NCBI GenBank assembly: GCA_030067055.1
Contig: JASJAL010000008.1
Coordinates: 1-28,998, forward strand
Length of the DNA: 28,998 nt
Origin: Kiloniellales bacterium
GTDB lineage: Bacteria > Pseudomonadota > Alphaproteobacteria > Kiloniellales > JAKSBE01
Direction of reading: 5' to 3'
The notes beneath the pieces are model-generated. The model saw only the letters and a program-made list of their open reading frames with translations, was not told the DNA's origin and did not search any database. The position numbers were made by a program, and so were the translations under genes. How positions within the stretch are numbered: position 1 is the first letter of the stretch; every line of letters starts with the position of its first letter. Below, in pieces: positions 14,371 to 22,682 of the stretch.

Positions 14371-15147
14371 TCAATAGGCGCTGGCGCCGCTATCAACCGG
14401 GATCACCGCGCCGTTGACCAGGCTCGCCTCGTCCGAGGCCAGGAAGCAGGCGACCTGGGCGACCTCGAAGGGCCGGCCGGTGCGGATCGGCCGCGCCGGA
14501 TCGGTGCCGTCGTCGTCGCCGGCCATGCCCATCGCCCGGGTCCGTTCGGTCAGGACCGCCCCGGGGGCGATCGCGTTGACCCGGATCCTGAGGGGTGCGC
14601 ACTGCTTGGCCAGGGCCCGGGTCAGGGTCATCACGCCGCCCTTGGCCGAGGTGTAGGCATCGGCACCGCTGGTGCCCTTCATGGCTCGGATCGAGGTCGA
14701 GTTGATCACCGCGCCGCTCCCGGTCACCCCGTCGGAACCCGCGACGCTGGCGGCGATCCGGGGGATCGCGAAGCGGCAGCAGAGGAAGCTGCCGTAGAGG
14801 TCGACGCCGATCGTGCGCCAGAACTCGTCCAGCGGAATGTCCAGAAGGCTGCCGTCGACCGCGGTCGCACCGCCGGCGTTGTTGTAGAGGATCTCAAGCC
14901 CGCCGAGGCGCTCGACCGCCTCGGCCACGGCCGCCTCGACCGCCTCCGGCCGGGTGATGTCGACCTCGAGGAAGAGGGCCTCGCCGCCCGCCGCGCGGAC
15001 CTCGGCCGCCACCCTCTCGCCGCCCTCGGCATTGACGTCGAAGACCGCCACCTTGGCGCCGGCCTCGGCGAAGATGCCTGCCGCCGCCGCGCCGATTCCC
15101 GCCGCCCCGCCGGTGATGATCGCGCGCCGTCCCGCAAGCTTGCCCAC
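14371..15147 (-). CDS. Short-chain dehydrogenase/reductase (SDR)
   Basis: A 258-aa classical SDR. TGGAAGIG (12-19) binds the dinucleotide, Asp37 in VAVFDVN indicates NAD(H) preference, NNAG is at 89-92, and the catalytic Ser152, Tyr165 and Lys169 are present in STSIR and YTSAK. The C-terminal NAIAPGAVLTE and SLVNGAVIPVDSG are standard for the fold. The family oxidises secondary alcohols or reduces ketones; substrate unknown. I chose GTG at 15147, with AGGGA about 6 nt upstream, because it places the first beta-strand at the usual distance; upstream frame extensions are proline-rich and unlikely. Probably co-transcribed with the CBS gene. Confidence 0.88.
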   Translation of the reverse strand: MGKLAGRRAIITGGAAGIGAAAAGIFAEAGAKVAVFDVNAEGGERVAAEVRAAGGEALFLEVDITRPEAVEAAVAEAVERLGGLEILYNNAGGATAVDGSLLDIPLDEFWRTIGVDLYGSFLCCRFAIPRIAASVAGSDGVTGSGAVINSTSIRAMKGTSGADAYTSAKGGVMTLTRALAKQCAPLRIRVNAIAPGAVLTERTRAMGMAGDDDGTDPARPIRTGRPFEVAQVACFLASDEASLVNGAVIPVDSGASAY

Positions 15148-15427
15148 GCGTTCCCTTCCGTCTTCGTGTTTGCCGAAGGTTAGTCGTTGCGGCCCAGGAT
15201 TTGTAGGCGGAATTGCCGACCAACCGGATGGGCCGATTGGAACGCGGCCATAGCGGGCTTCCGCCGCGCTTGGCAAGATTCTGTAAACCTTGACCAGGCT
15301 AGAGAATTTCTATCCACTGGCCCGGCCGATTCGAATATCCGCCGAGCGTGCCCTTCTTCCGGTCCAGCCGACCGGCTTTTTGCGCTCGCTTCCTTGTCAA
15401 CCGCGTTTTCCCGGAGCGAATGCCGCC

Positions 15428-16369
15428 ATGGCGGATCGTTTCACCCAGGTCGACTGGCCCGACGCGCACCTCGAGCGCAGACGTGCCATCCTCAAGCAGC
15501 ATCCCGACGTCAAGGCGCTGATGGGCGCCAATCCCGCGACCGCGGGCTGCATTCTGCTGATTGTTGGACTGCAGATTGCGATCGCCGCCGGCCTCGGCGC
15601 CCTCGACGCGCACTGGCTCCTGGTGGTCCTGCTGGCCTATGTCGTCGGCGCCGTTCCCAACCATGCGCTCTACGCGCTGATCCACGAATGCACGCACAAC
15701 CTGTTGTTCAAGCGGCACTGGCCCAACCAAGTCTTCGGCATCATCTGCGACTTCGCCCTGGTGGTGCCCGGTGCCATGGCCTTCCGCAAGTACCATCTGC
15801 TGCACCACAAGCACCTGGGGGTCGAGGCGCTCGACGCCGACCTGCCGACCCCGCGCGAGGCGCGGATGTTCGGCAAGGGTCGGCTCCGGAAGGCGCTCTG
15901 GATGCTGTTCTTCTCGCTGTCCCAGGCCATGCGGCCGATGAAGATCGTCGGCATCTCCCTCTGGGACCGCTGGGTCCTGGCCAACACCGTCGCGGTCATC
16001 GCCGTGGACGTCCTGGTGCTGGTCTTCCTCGGGCCCAAAGCTCTGATATACCTGCTGCTTTCGACCTTCTTCGGGCTCGGCCTGCACCCCCTGGGCGGCC
16101 GCTGGATCCAGGAGCACTTCGTCACCAAGGCCGGACAGGAGACCTACTCCTACTACGGCCCGCTCAACCGGGTCTCCTTCAACGTCGGCTACCACAACGA
16201 ACACCACGACTTCGCCAACGTGCCCTGGAACAACCTGCCCAAGCTGAAGGCGGCGGCGCCGGAGTTCTACGACTCCCTGGCCTCCTACAAATCCTGGACC
16301 GGGGTCATCGCGCGCTTCATCCTGGACCCGGCGATGTCGACCTACAGCCGCATCTCCCGGGCCGGCTGA
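15428..16369 (+). CDS. Sphingolipid delta-4 desaturase-like membrane fatty-acyl desaturase (DES1 family)
   Basis: A 313-aa integral membrane di-iron desaturase. The three histidine boxes are HECTH (86-90), HLLHH (123-127) and HNEHH (256-260). The N-terminal segment PDAHLERRRAILKQHPDVKAL has the layout of the conserved N-terminal domain of eukaryotic dihydroceramide desaturase (DEGS1), and the C-terminal part GLGLHPLGG, ETYSYYGPLN, NVGYHNEHHDF closely follows it; total length is also similar (about 320). DEGS1 introduces the delta-4 double bond into dihydroceramide. By homology this protein would act on a long-chain base in the membrane, but ceramide synthesis genes are not in the window. ATG at 15428 with GGAG 11 nt upstream; an earlier start at 15290 would add an unconserved tail. 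Confidence 0.85.
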   Translation: MADRFTQVDWPDAHLERRRAILKQHPDVKALMGANPATAGCILLIVGLQIAIAAGLGALDAHWLLVVLLAYVVGAVPNHALYALIHECTHNLLFKRHWPNQVFGIICDFALVVPGAMAFRKYHLLHHKHLGVEALDADLPTPREARMFGKGRLRKALWMLFFSLSQAMRPMKIVGISLWDRWVLANTVAVIAVDVLVLVFLGPKALIYLLLSTFFGLGLHPLGGRWIQEHFVTKAGQETYSYYGPLNRVSFNVGYHNEHHDFANVPWNNLPKLKAAAPEFYDSLASYKSWTGVIARFILDPAMSTYSRISRAG

Positions 16370-16455
16370 ACGCTATCCCAAGACTCGATTGATTCCCGGG
16401 CGCCGTCGCGCCTAGCCTCCGTGAAAGGGTCATGGACCCAGTCAGGGAGGTGATG

Positions 16456-17460
16456 ATGTCCGAGGATCGCGATCTGCTCGCCCAGAAGGTCATGGTGGAG
16501 GGGCTCTACTGGTGGGGCGTCCCGACCCTGTTCCGCTGCCCCTATGTCGAAGATCCCGCGGCCTGCGACATCGCGCTGGTCGGCGTGCCGCACAGCACCG
16601 GCAACGGCACCACCGAGCGCGACCAGCACCTGGGGCCGCGGGCGGTCCGCGACGTCTCGGCGCTGGGCCGGCGGGTCCACATGAAGTACCAGCTCGACCC
16701 CTGGGACGCTTGCCGGATCCACGACCTGGGCGACGTGCCCCTGCCCGAGGGCAACGACAACGAGAAGTCGGTCGAGCGCATGGTCGAGTTCTACCGGCGG
16801 ATCGACGCCGCCGGCGCGCGGCCGGTCTCGGTCGGCGGCGACCACGCGATTACCGGCGGCATCCTGCAGGCCATCGCCGGCCCCGACGCCAAGCTGACCA
16901 AGGGCGAGAAGGCAGTCCTGCTGCACTTCGATGCCCACACCGACGCCTATCACAACCTGGACCACTTCCTGGGCGCGGTGAAGTCGGCGGCGCACTGGGC
17001 CAGCTACCTAGTGCGCGACGGCCACGTCGATGCCACCCGCAGCGTCCAGATCGGCATCCGCGGCAACGTCCGCACCCTCGATTGGCTCGAGCCGAGCCAC
17101 GAGCTGGGCTACGAGGTGATCACGATCGAGCGCTATCACGAGCTCGGCCCGGCGCGCTGCAAGGAGATCATCGACGAGCGGATCGGCGACGCACCGCTTT
17201 ACATCACCTTTGACCTCGATTGCCTGGACCCGACGGTCGCCCCCGGCGTCGCCAATCTGGAGGCCGGGATCGAGGGCTTCCGGATCGACCAGGTCATGGA
17301 GCTGCTGCAGTCGGTCCGCGGCAAGAACGTGATCGGCGGCGACGTGGTCTGCCTGATGCCGACCAAGGACCATCCGAACAAGATCACGGCCCACGTCGCG
17401 ACCGCGGTGCTCTTCGAGATCGTCAGCCTGATCGCCGACCGCTTCCGGGCCGGGACGTGA
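16456..17460 (+). CDS. Ureohydrolase (arginase/agmatinase family)
   Basis: A 334-aa manganese enzyme of the arginase-agmatinase fold, hydrolysing a guanidino compound to urea and an amine. All metal ligands are present: His130 in GGDH, Asp159, His161 and Asp163 in DAHTD, Asp253 and Asp255 in FDLDCLDP. The N-terminal WGVPTLFRCP stretch is like agmatinase-type rather than true arginase, so agmatine or a guanidino acid (guanidinobutyrate, guanidinopropionate) are candidates. The ATG at 16456 was chosen because GGGAGG (16445-16450) is five nt upstream; ATGs at 16432 and 16453 are alternatives. It ends directly against the convergent transporter gene, with no base between. Confidence 0.87.
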   Translation: MSEDRDLLAQKVMVEGLYWWGVPTLFRCPYVEDPAACDIALVGVPHSTGNGTTERDQHLGPRAVRDVSALGRRVHMKYQLDPWDACRIHDLGDVPLPEGNDNEKSVERMVEFYRRIDAAGARPVSVGGDHAITGGILQAIAGPDAKLTKGEKAVLLHFDAHTDAYHNLDHFLGAVKSAAHWASYLVRDGHVDATRSVQIGIRGNVRTLDWLEPSHELGYEVITIERYHELGPARCKEIIDERIGDAPLYITFDLDCLDPTVAPGVANLEAGIEGFRIDQVMELLQSVRGKNVIGGDVVCLMPTKDHPNKITAHVATAVLFEIVSLIADRFRAGT

Positions 17461-18357
17461 TCAGGCGGCGCGGCCGCGCCGCGCCTCGCGGTGGATGATG
17501 TAGAGCCCGCAGGCGACCAGCAGACCGACACCGGGCCAGATCCCGGCGTCGGGCAGCTCCTGCCAGATCAGCCAGCCGAGGATCAGGCCCCAGATCAATA
17601 TGGTGTAGTCGAAGGGGGCGACCGCCGCGGCCGGCGCGTGGCGATAGGCCTGGACCATGAAGAGCATGCCCAGGCTGCCGGCCACCCCCAGCCCGACGAA
17701 GAGCAGCCAGTCCCGCGGCGTCGGCGTGGTCCAGTCGAAGGGCAGCAAGGCCGCCGTCGCGACCGTGCAGATGGCGGCGGTCCAGAACAGGATCGAAGCC
17801 GAGGTCTCGCCGCGCGACAGCCGGCGCGAGAAGATCATCACCAGCGCATAGGCGAAGGCGGCACCCAGCGGCAGCAGCGCCGCCGGCTGGAAGGCCGTGC
17901 TCCCGGGGCGCAGTATCGCCATGACCGCGGCAAAGCCGATCAGGATCGCCGCCCAGCGGCGCGGCCCGACCTTCTCGCCCAGCAGCGGCACAGAGAGCGC
18001 GGCAATGAAGACCGGCCCGGCGAAGGTGATAGCGAAGGCTTCGGCCAGGGGCATGAACTGCAGCCCGGTGAAGAACATCAGGCCGGCGGCTAGGGCGCAG
18101 GCCCCTCGGATGGCGTGCTGGATCGGCTGTGCGGTGCGCAGGGTGCGCAATCCGCCGTCGCGCCAGACCAGGGCGGCGATCACGAAGAGGCCGAAGAAGT
18201 TGCGGAAGAACATGATCTGGACAACGCCGTAGCCCTCGCCCAGCAGCTTGGCGAGCGTATCCAGGCCGGCCACGCAGAACATGCCCAGGCAGGCGTAAGC
18301 GATCCCCAGGGGAATCCGCTCCTCGACCGCCGTCCCGACCGTCGCTTCGGTCGTCAT
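17461..18357 (-). CDS. DMT-superfamily transporter with EamA domains
   Basis: A 298-aa inner-membrane protein with about ten hydrophobic segments in two EamA repeats, beginning IAYACLGMFCVAGLDTLAKLL and ending LLVACGLYIIHREARRG. EamA proteins export amino acids, nucleosides or related metabolites; substrate unknown. The ATG at 18357 has GAGGAAG about nine nt upstream; the frame upstream is arginine-rich and unlikely to be used. It converges on the ureohydrolase gene without a gap; any functional link (guanidino or amine export) would be speculation. 185 nt separate it from the co-directional GYD gene. Confidence 0.85.
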   Translation of the reverse strand: MTTEATVGTAVEERIPLGIAYACLGMFCVAGLDTLAKLLGEGYGVVQIMFFRNFFGLFVIAALVWRDGGLRTLRTAQPIQHAIRGACALAAGLMFFTGLQFMPLAEAFAITFAGPVFIAALSVPLLGEKVGPRRWAAILIGFAAVMAILRPGSTAFQPAALLPLGAAFAYALVMIFSRRLSRGETSASILFWTAAICTVATAALLPFDWTTPTPRDWLLFVGLGVAGSLGMLFMVQAYRHAPAAAVAPFDYTILIWGLILGWLIWQELPDAGIWPGVGLLVACGLYIIHREARRGRAA

Positions 18358-18542
18358 GCCGCTGCTTCCTCGTCGCCTCCCCACCCGCCGGGCAACGCCC
18401 GAGTGCACAACCTGCCCCAGGAGTTTCGGACATGCGAGCCGAAACGGCCGAGTTCCTGCTTCGGGTCAGAATTCAAGGGGCCGGCGGAGGTCCGGAAGCG
18501 AAGTTATCCGCGATCCGGCTGCCTCTAGGCCTCGAAAGCCCG

Positions 18543-18836
18543 CTAACCGAGGGAAGCGATGATTTCTCGGTAGGCGGTCTCGGGAAAGGCCTTCAAGGTC
18601 CGGGTCCGGATGTTCCCAAGTTGAGCGACCTGCAGGGTGAACCTCGCCGCCACGGCATCGTCCGCGGCCTCGTAGACGACGATCAGGTCGTAGTCGCCCA
18701 TGGTCATGAAGACGGACGTGAATTCGCCGCCCATGTCTTGAAGCGCCTTCTTGGCCGCGTCGAGGCGGCGGGGTGAATCCTTGATGGCTCGCACGCCTTG
18801 CTCGGTCCAGTTGGCCAGCATGATGTAGATGGTCAC
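18543..18836 (-). CDS. GYD-domain protein
   Basis: A 97-aa protein of the GYD family, small ferredoxin-like dimeric alpha-beta proteins. The naming motif is visible in FMTMGDYDLIVVYEA, after TIYIMLANWTEQGVRAIKDSP, which is the standard N-terminus. Function in the cell is not known; members are found widely in Alphaproteobacteria. The start is GTG at 18836, decided by an almost perfect ribosome site AAGGAGGT placed six nt upstream; a longer frame to 18938 has an unrelated arginine-rich extension. No strong link to the neighbours. Confidence 0.87.
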   Translation of the reverse strand: MTIYIMLANWTEQGVRAIKDSPRRLDAAKKALQDMGGEFTSVFMTMGDYDLIVVYEAADDAVAARFTLQVAQLGNIRTRTLKAFPETAYREIIASLG

Positions 18837-19463
18837 GGCACACCTCCTTCGGGGTCGCCGAGCCTGCCGCCAGCGCCATTGGGCGGAACCGCGATGCTTG
18901 GTCTCCGAGGGTCGATCGCTGACCGCGCTCGATGACACCCGGCCAGCGGGTGAGAACCTCAGGGCAACGACGACCCGTACGAGCGCCGCGATTGGCTCGC
19001 TTGCGGCACGCTCGGCCTGTCATTCATCGAACTACGGTGAAGGGAATTCTATCAGATCTGGGCTGGCCCAGGCGCGAAACCTTCAGATCGGCCGCCGTGG
19101 GCCGGATGGCGCCGTCTGGCCCAGCCGGCCCGTCTTCCTCGCCGTAGCGGCGCAAACCAGCTGCGAGGCGGCGACGTGGCTCTTGCCACAGCTTCGCGCG
19201 CGGATCTGCCAGAAAATCCCCGGGGATGGTGATTGCAGTAACCCCATCGGGGCAAGTGCCTCGTGAGATGGATATGATATACTTCACATCCCTTGGGAGC
19301 GTTGTCCCGCTCGACGGCAGCACGGCGACTGGAAGGGTCGAGAGGGCTTCGCAGGACAGGCTTGCGCATGACTGGCAGCGGACACGCCTTTCGTGAGCTT
19401 GGGTCATTCCCGGCGGGTCGGCTTTGGATCTCCCGAGGAGCCAATCGCCTGGGCACTGGCCTG
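18837..19463. other. Long intergenic region before the caspase-like gene
   Basis: About 630 nt without a gene I can support; open frames on both strands have shadow composition and no ribosome sites. A perfect 12-bp palindrome ATCCCCGGGGAT sits at 19216-19227, and TATGAT (five of six -10 matches) at 19273-19278, but I find no convincing -35. The caspase-like gene could also start earlier, at 19368. Confidence 0.5.
19216..19278 (+). promoter_or_regulatory. Possible control region of the caspase-cyclase locus
   Basis: The palindrome ATCCCCGGGGAT (19216-19227) followed 45 nt later by TATGAT (19273-19278) in a locally A/T-rich stretch. The palindrome could be an operator, and the TATGAT a -10; the -35 is not recognisable, so this is tentative. 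Confidence 0.25.
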
Positions 19464-21182
19464 ATGGCTCAAATGGAGCCCAGAGACTTCGTATTCGGTC
19501 TCCGGCAGGCCGGCTTGTGTTTGCGCTCCGCAGTCTCGAGGGCTCTCTCGACCGGCGGCTTGGCACTTCTCATCGTCCTGGCGCTTGGGGCTCCGATGGC
19601 GGTCGCCGACGCTTCGCAGGACGAAACGCCCAGGCGTATCGCTCTCGTTATCGGCAACAGCAACTACGAGACCATCCCGGTCCTTCCCAACCCGAGGCGC
19701 GACGCCAGTGCCATCGCGGATTCACTGGAGCGCCTGGGGTTCGAGGTCCGGCGCGTGCTCGACGGCGATCAAGAGGACTTCGACCAAGCCGTTCAGGCCT
19801 TCGCTGCCGATCGGCGCAGCGCGGACATCGCCCTGTTCTACTTCGCGGGCCACGGCATTCAGATCAACGGCGAGAACTACCTGCTGCCGGTATCGATCAA
19901 GGCGCCGAAGGTCGACGCCATCCTCGAGCAGAGCCTGGGCCTCAACGACGTTCGAGCCGAAATGCAGCGCTCGGATCCCGGGCTCACGATCATCATCCTG
20001 GATTCCTGTCGCGACAATCCCTTCGGTCCGATGCTGACCCAGAGAACCGGGGAGACCGTGACGCCGATCAGCATCGGGCAGGGTCTGGCCAAGGTGACCG
20101 GGGCCGCCGGCATGCTGATCGCCTACGCCACACAGCCCGGGGAGGTCGCCTACGACGGCTTCGGCGAGCATAGCCCCTTCACCGAGTCCCTGCTCGCCTA
20201 CCTCGAGAAGCCCGGGCTCGAGATTCGCCTCATGCTGGGGCGGGTTCGCGAGCAGGTGGTCGAGGAAACCCAGGGCGGCCAGGTTCCCTGGGTCGAAGAG
20301 GCCGTGCTGGGCGAGTTCTACTTCTCGGAGCGGCCGGATATCCAGACGGCCGCCACCAATGCCGCAGGCGGCTTCGACCTGGCGTTCTGGCGCAGCATCT
20401 CGCGCAGCGAAGACGCCCGCGACTTCGAGGCCTACCTGACGAAGTTTCCCGATGGCGCCTTCGCCCTGCTTGCCGACAACCGTCTGAAGGCACTGAAGGT
20501 CGCGGGAAACCTGGCAGAGGCGGCACCGGCCAAGATCGACCCGGCCCCGCTCTCGGACGAGATCTGGCGCCAGGTCAAGAACTCACTTTTCTGGCTTGGC
20601 TACTACAACGGAAATCTCGGCAGTGCGCAGGACCCGCGCGCTTCATTTGCCGTCAAAGCCTTTCAGAGCGCTGCGGGCACGGTCCCGAGCGGCAAGCTAA
20701 CCGAGGCCCAGGTCAAGCAGCTCCACTACGCGGCCGCCAACTCTCTCATTTCGACCGGCGAGCGGCTCGCGGACCAGATCGTATTCGAAAGAGCCAGGCT
20801 CCGCGGTATCGAGCGCGGCATATCGGAGATTGCCATGCCGGCCTATCGGGAGCTCGTCCAGCGTGTCGCCGACAAGGAGGAAAGCACGCAGATCCTTGCC
20901 GAAGCCAAGGCACAGGTCGACGCCATGCACGGCAAGCTGGACGCTCTCAGACGCCAATCCGAGCAGGCCGAGCAGCAGTACTTCACGCTCGTCGCCGCTG
21001 CGGGATCGGGCTACGCGGAATTCATGAGCGCCGCACGTCGCAGCCATGTCCGCGCCGGCGGCACGGAAGGATCCGATTTGGAGGCATCCGAGTCTCGGCG
21101 CCAGGTCTTTCTGCGGCATGCGCTGGAATACGCAAACGGGGGAAAAATCGATGAGGACCGCTGGATCAAGGAACTTCGGTGA
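19464..21182 (+). CDS. Exported caspase-like (C14) protein with peptidoglycan-binding-like domain
   Basis: A 572-aa protein. After an N-terminal hydrophobic export segment (about residues 32-48, LALLIVLALGAPMAVA) comes a caspase/metacaspase-fold peptidase domain: RIALVIGNSNYE, catalytic His130 in YFAGHGI and catalytic Cys182 in ILDSCRDNPF, then GMLIAYATQPGEVA and PFTESLLAYL. A PG-binding-1-like repeat follows near residue 370-420 (LGYYNGNL...AVKAFQSAAG...GKLTEAQVKQL), and the C-terminus (about 430-530) is charged and coiled-coil prone. Caspase-like proteases cut after basic or acidic residues; the substrate here is unknown. The start is uncertain: ATG at 19464 gives the best signal segment, with weak ribosome sites at all candidates. 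The next gene overlaps its end by 32 nt. Confidence 0.85.
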   Translation: MAQMEPRDFVFGLRQAGLCLRSAVSRALSTGGLALLIVLALGAPMAVADASQDETPRRIALVIGNSNYETIPVLPNPRRDASAIADSLERLGFEVRRVLDGDQEDFDQAVQAFAADRRSADIALFYFAGHGIQINGENYLLPVSIKAPKVDAILEQSLGLNDVRAEMQRSDPGLTIIILDSCRDNPFGPMLTQRTGETVTPISIGQGLAKVTGAAGMLIAYATQPGEVAYDGFGEHSPFTESLLAYLEKPGLEIRLMLGRVREQVVEETQGGQVPWVEEAVLGEFYFSERPDIQTAATNAAGGFDLAFWRSISRSEDARDFEAYLTKFPDGAFALLADNRLKALKVAGNLAEAAPAKIDPAPLSDEIWRQVKNSLFWLGYYNGNLGSAQDPRASFAVKAFQSAAGTVPSGKLTEAQVKQLHYAAANSLISTGERLADQIVFERARLRGIERGISEIAMPAYRELVQRVADKEESTQILAEAKAQVDAMHGKLDALRRQSEQAEQQYFTLVAAAGSGYAEFMSAARRSHVRAGGTEGSDLEASESRRQVFLRHALEYANGGKIDEDRWIKELR

Positions 21183-21909
21183 CTCAGGACACAGACACCT
21201 AGGCCTCTGCGTGTTGGCCGCAGCTGCACTGACACTTGCAGCTTGCGCGTCGGGCAACAACGGGGACGCCATACCGCCCTATCAGGAGACCGAGGCAAAG
21301 CGCGACCTCGTCGATGGCGCAAAGGATCTGAAGGAGCCTCTGGTCTCCGAGACCGAGTCTGAAGGAACCATGTTCGGCGCCTTCCTCGGCAGCGTGGTCA
21401 GCGCGGCAACGGACAACGACTCCTCCGTCGGTCTCAGCATCGGTTATGGCGGGCTCGGCGGCAGCCTTGCCGGGCGATATGTTGCCGCGAAGCAAGAGGA
21501 ATACAGCGAAGAGGTCGAGGTGATCGAGGCGATCACCCGGGATGTCCAGGGCAAGAACGACCACGCGGAGCGCACCATCAATGCCATGGAGGTGGTGATC
21601 GCCGAGGACAAGGTGCGCCTCGAGCAGATTCGCAAGGCCCGGGCCGACGGCAAGATCAGCAGGAACCAGCTGACCGAGGAGGTCGCATTCGCCGAGCGCG
21701 ATCTCGAGACGATGCGGCGCGCGCGCGATTCCGCCGAGGAGCATCTCAAGACCTTCGTCGCGGCGCGCTCGCTCGTGATCGAGGACAGCGATAAAGACGA
21801 TCTCGAACAAAGTCCGGCGGTGTCGTCTCTGGACGTTGAAATCGAAGCGCTTCGCGCGCGGATCAAGACAATGCATGACCTCGTAGACGAGCTCTCGGGA
21901 GTGACCTGA
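21151..21909 (+). CDS. Lipoprotein with glycine-zipper and coiled coil
   Basis: A 252-aa predicted lipoprotein: the signal peptide ends in the lipobox LAAC with Cys32. The mature part has a glycine-rich hydrophobic stretch (FGAFLGSVVSAATDNDSSVG then IGYGGLGGSLAGRY), like the glycine-zipper segments that insert into membranes, followed by long charged helices (EVEVIEAITRDVQGK and onward) that look coiled-coil. No enzyme motif is seen. It starts inside the end of the caspase-like gene (32-nt overlap) and the next lipoprotein begins 4 nt after its stop, so the three are probably one transcript. Expected in the outer membrane or facing the periplasm; I do not recognise a family name. Confidence 0.8.
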   Translation: MRTAGSRNFGDSGHRHLGLCVLAAAALTLAACASGNNGDAIPPYQETEAKRDLVDGAKDLKEPLVSETESEGTMFGAFLGSVVSAATDNDSSVGLSIGYGGLGGSLAGRYVAAKQEEYSEEVEVIEAITRDVQGKNDHAERTINAMEVVIAEDKVRLEQIRKARADGKISRNQLTEEVAFAERDLETMRRARDSAEEHLKTFVAARSLVIEDSDKDDLEQSPAVSSLDVEIEALRARIKTMHDLVDELSGVT

Positions 21910-21913
21910 GGTC

Positions 21914-22444
21914 ATGTGCCTTGCGGTGGTGTCACGAACGGCAGCCGGGCGCTCGGGTCTCCTCGCCCTTTGTGCCCTATCGCTGCTTCTCGGCTGCGAG
22001 ACCAACCAGGACCCCCGGAGCGGCGGCTTCGTCGATGGCGTGGTGAACCTCTCGACCGGTGGTTACGAGGACTACACCGAAGAGCGCCGAGCGGAGCAGG
22101 AAGCGGCCGAGGAAGAAGCGAGGCTGCTGGAGGCCCGGGCCGCGACGATCGAGGCCGAGAGGCAAGAGCTCGACCGCGAACTGGAGAGCGCCGCTCAAGA
22201 GCTGGGCGCCCTGCAAAACAGCCTCAGCAGGTTGAAGGTCAAGCTCGCGGCGACCAACGAAGCCAAAGAGGCCGAACAGGCTCGCCTTGCGGAGGCCGAG
22301 GCCCAAGCGAAGCAGGCCGCGAAGCGATTGGCTCAGCTTCGCAAGGAGCCCGACTACTCGGTCGTCACGCGGCAAACGGAAGTCAAGGAGTTGAAAGGGC
22401 TGATCAACGGCGTCGCGCTCATGGTCGAGGAGCTGTCGGAATAG
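21914..22444 (+). CDS. Coiled-coil lipoprotein
   Basis: A 176-aa predicted lipoprotein: the lipobox LLGC has Cys28. A short segment GGFVDGVVNLSTGGYED follows, then about 100 residues of alanine- and glutamate-rich heptad-like sequence (EEEARLLEARAATIEAERQ and onward) typical of a long coiled coil, and a hydrophobic-leaning end VKELKGLINGVALMVEELSE. Its first gene neighbour is the glycine-zipper lipoprotein, 4 nt upstream. Such proteins may bridge envelope layers or partner others. Start ATG at 21914; GAGG is too close, so GGGAG at 21897-21901 (12 nt) may serve. Unknown function. Confidence 0.78.
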   Translation: MCLAVVSRTAAGRSGLLALCALSLLLGCETNQDPRSGGFVDGVVNLSTGGYEDYTEERRAEQEAAEEEARLLEARAATIEAERQELDRELESAAQELGALQNSLSRLKVKLAATNEAKEAEQARLAEAEAQAKQAAKRLAQLRKEPDYSVVTRQTEVKELKGLINGVALMVEELSE

Positions 22445-22682
22445 GGTCCGGCCTCACCGCGACCGTGTCCGGCGGCAAGGGAGCGCTCCGTGAGAGAACG
22501 GAAGAAACCCGCCCGAATGTGATGGCTGACACTTGTGAATTGGCAGGCGCGCCAAATCCTATTGATAGGTGCTCGCCAAGAGCCTCATCGCATTTCGCGG
22601 AAAGCGGTCTACGATGGTCCTGCAAAGCAGCGCGGCGATCACCGCTTTCGTAAGATGCTGTCGTGAGGGGGAGGGTATGACC

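Noticed and set aside
18829..19266. 145-aa + strand frame in the long intergenic gap
   Set aside because: No ribosome site, no domain, mixed composition with low hydrophobic order; overlaps the GYD promoter region.
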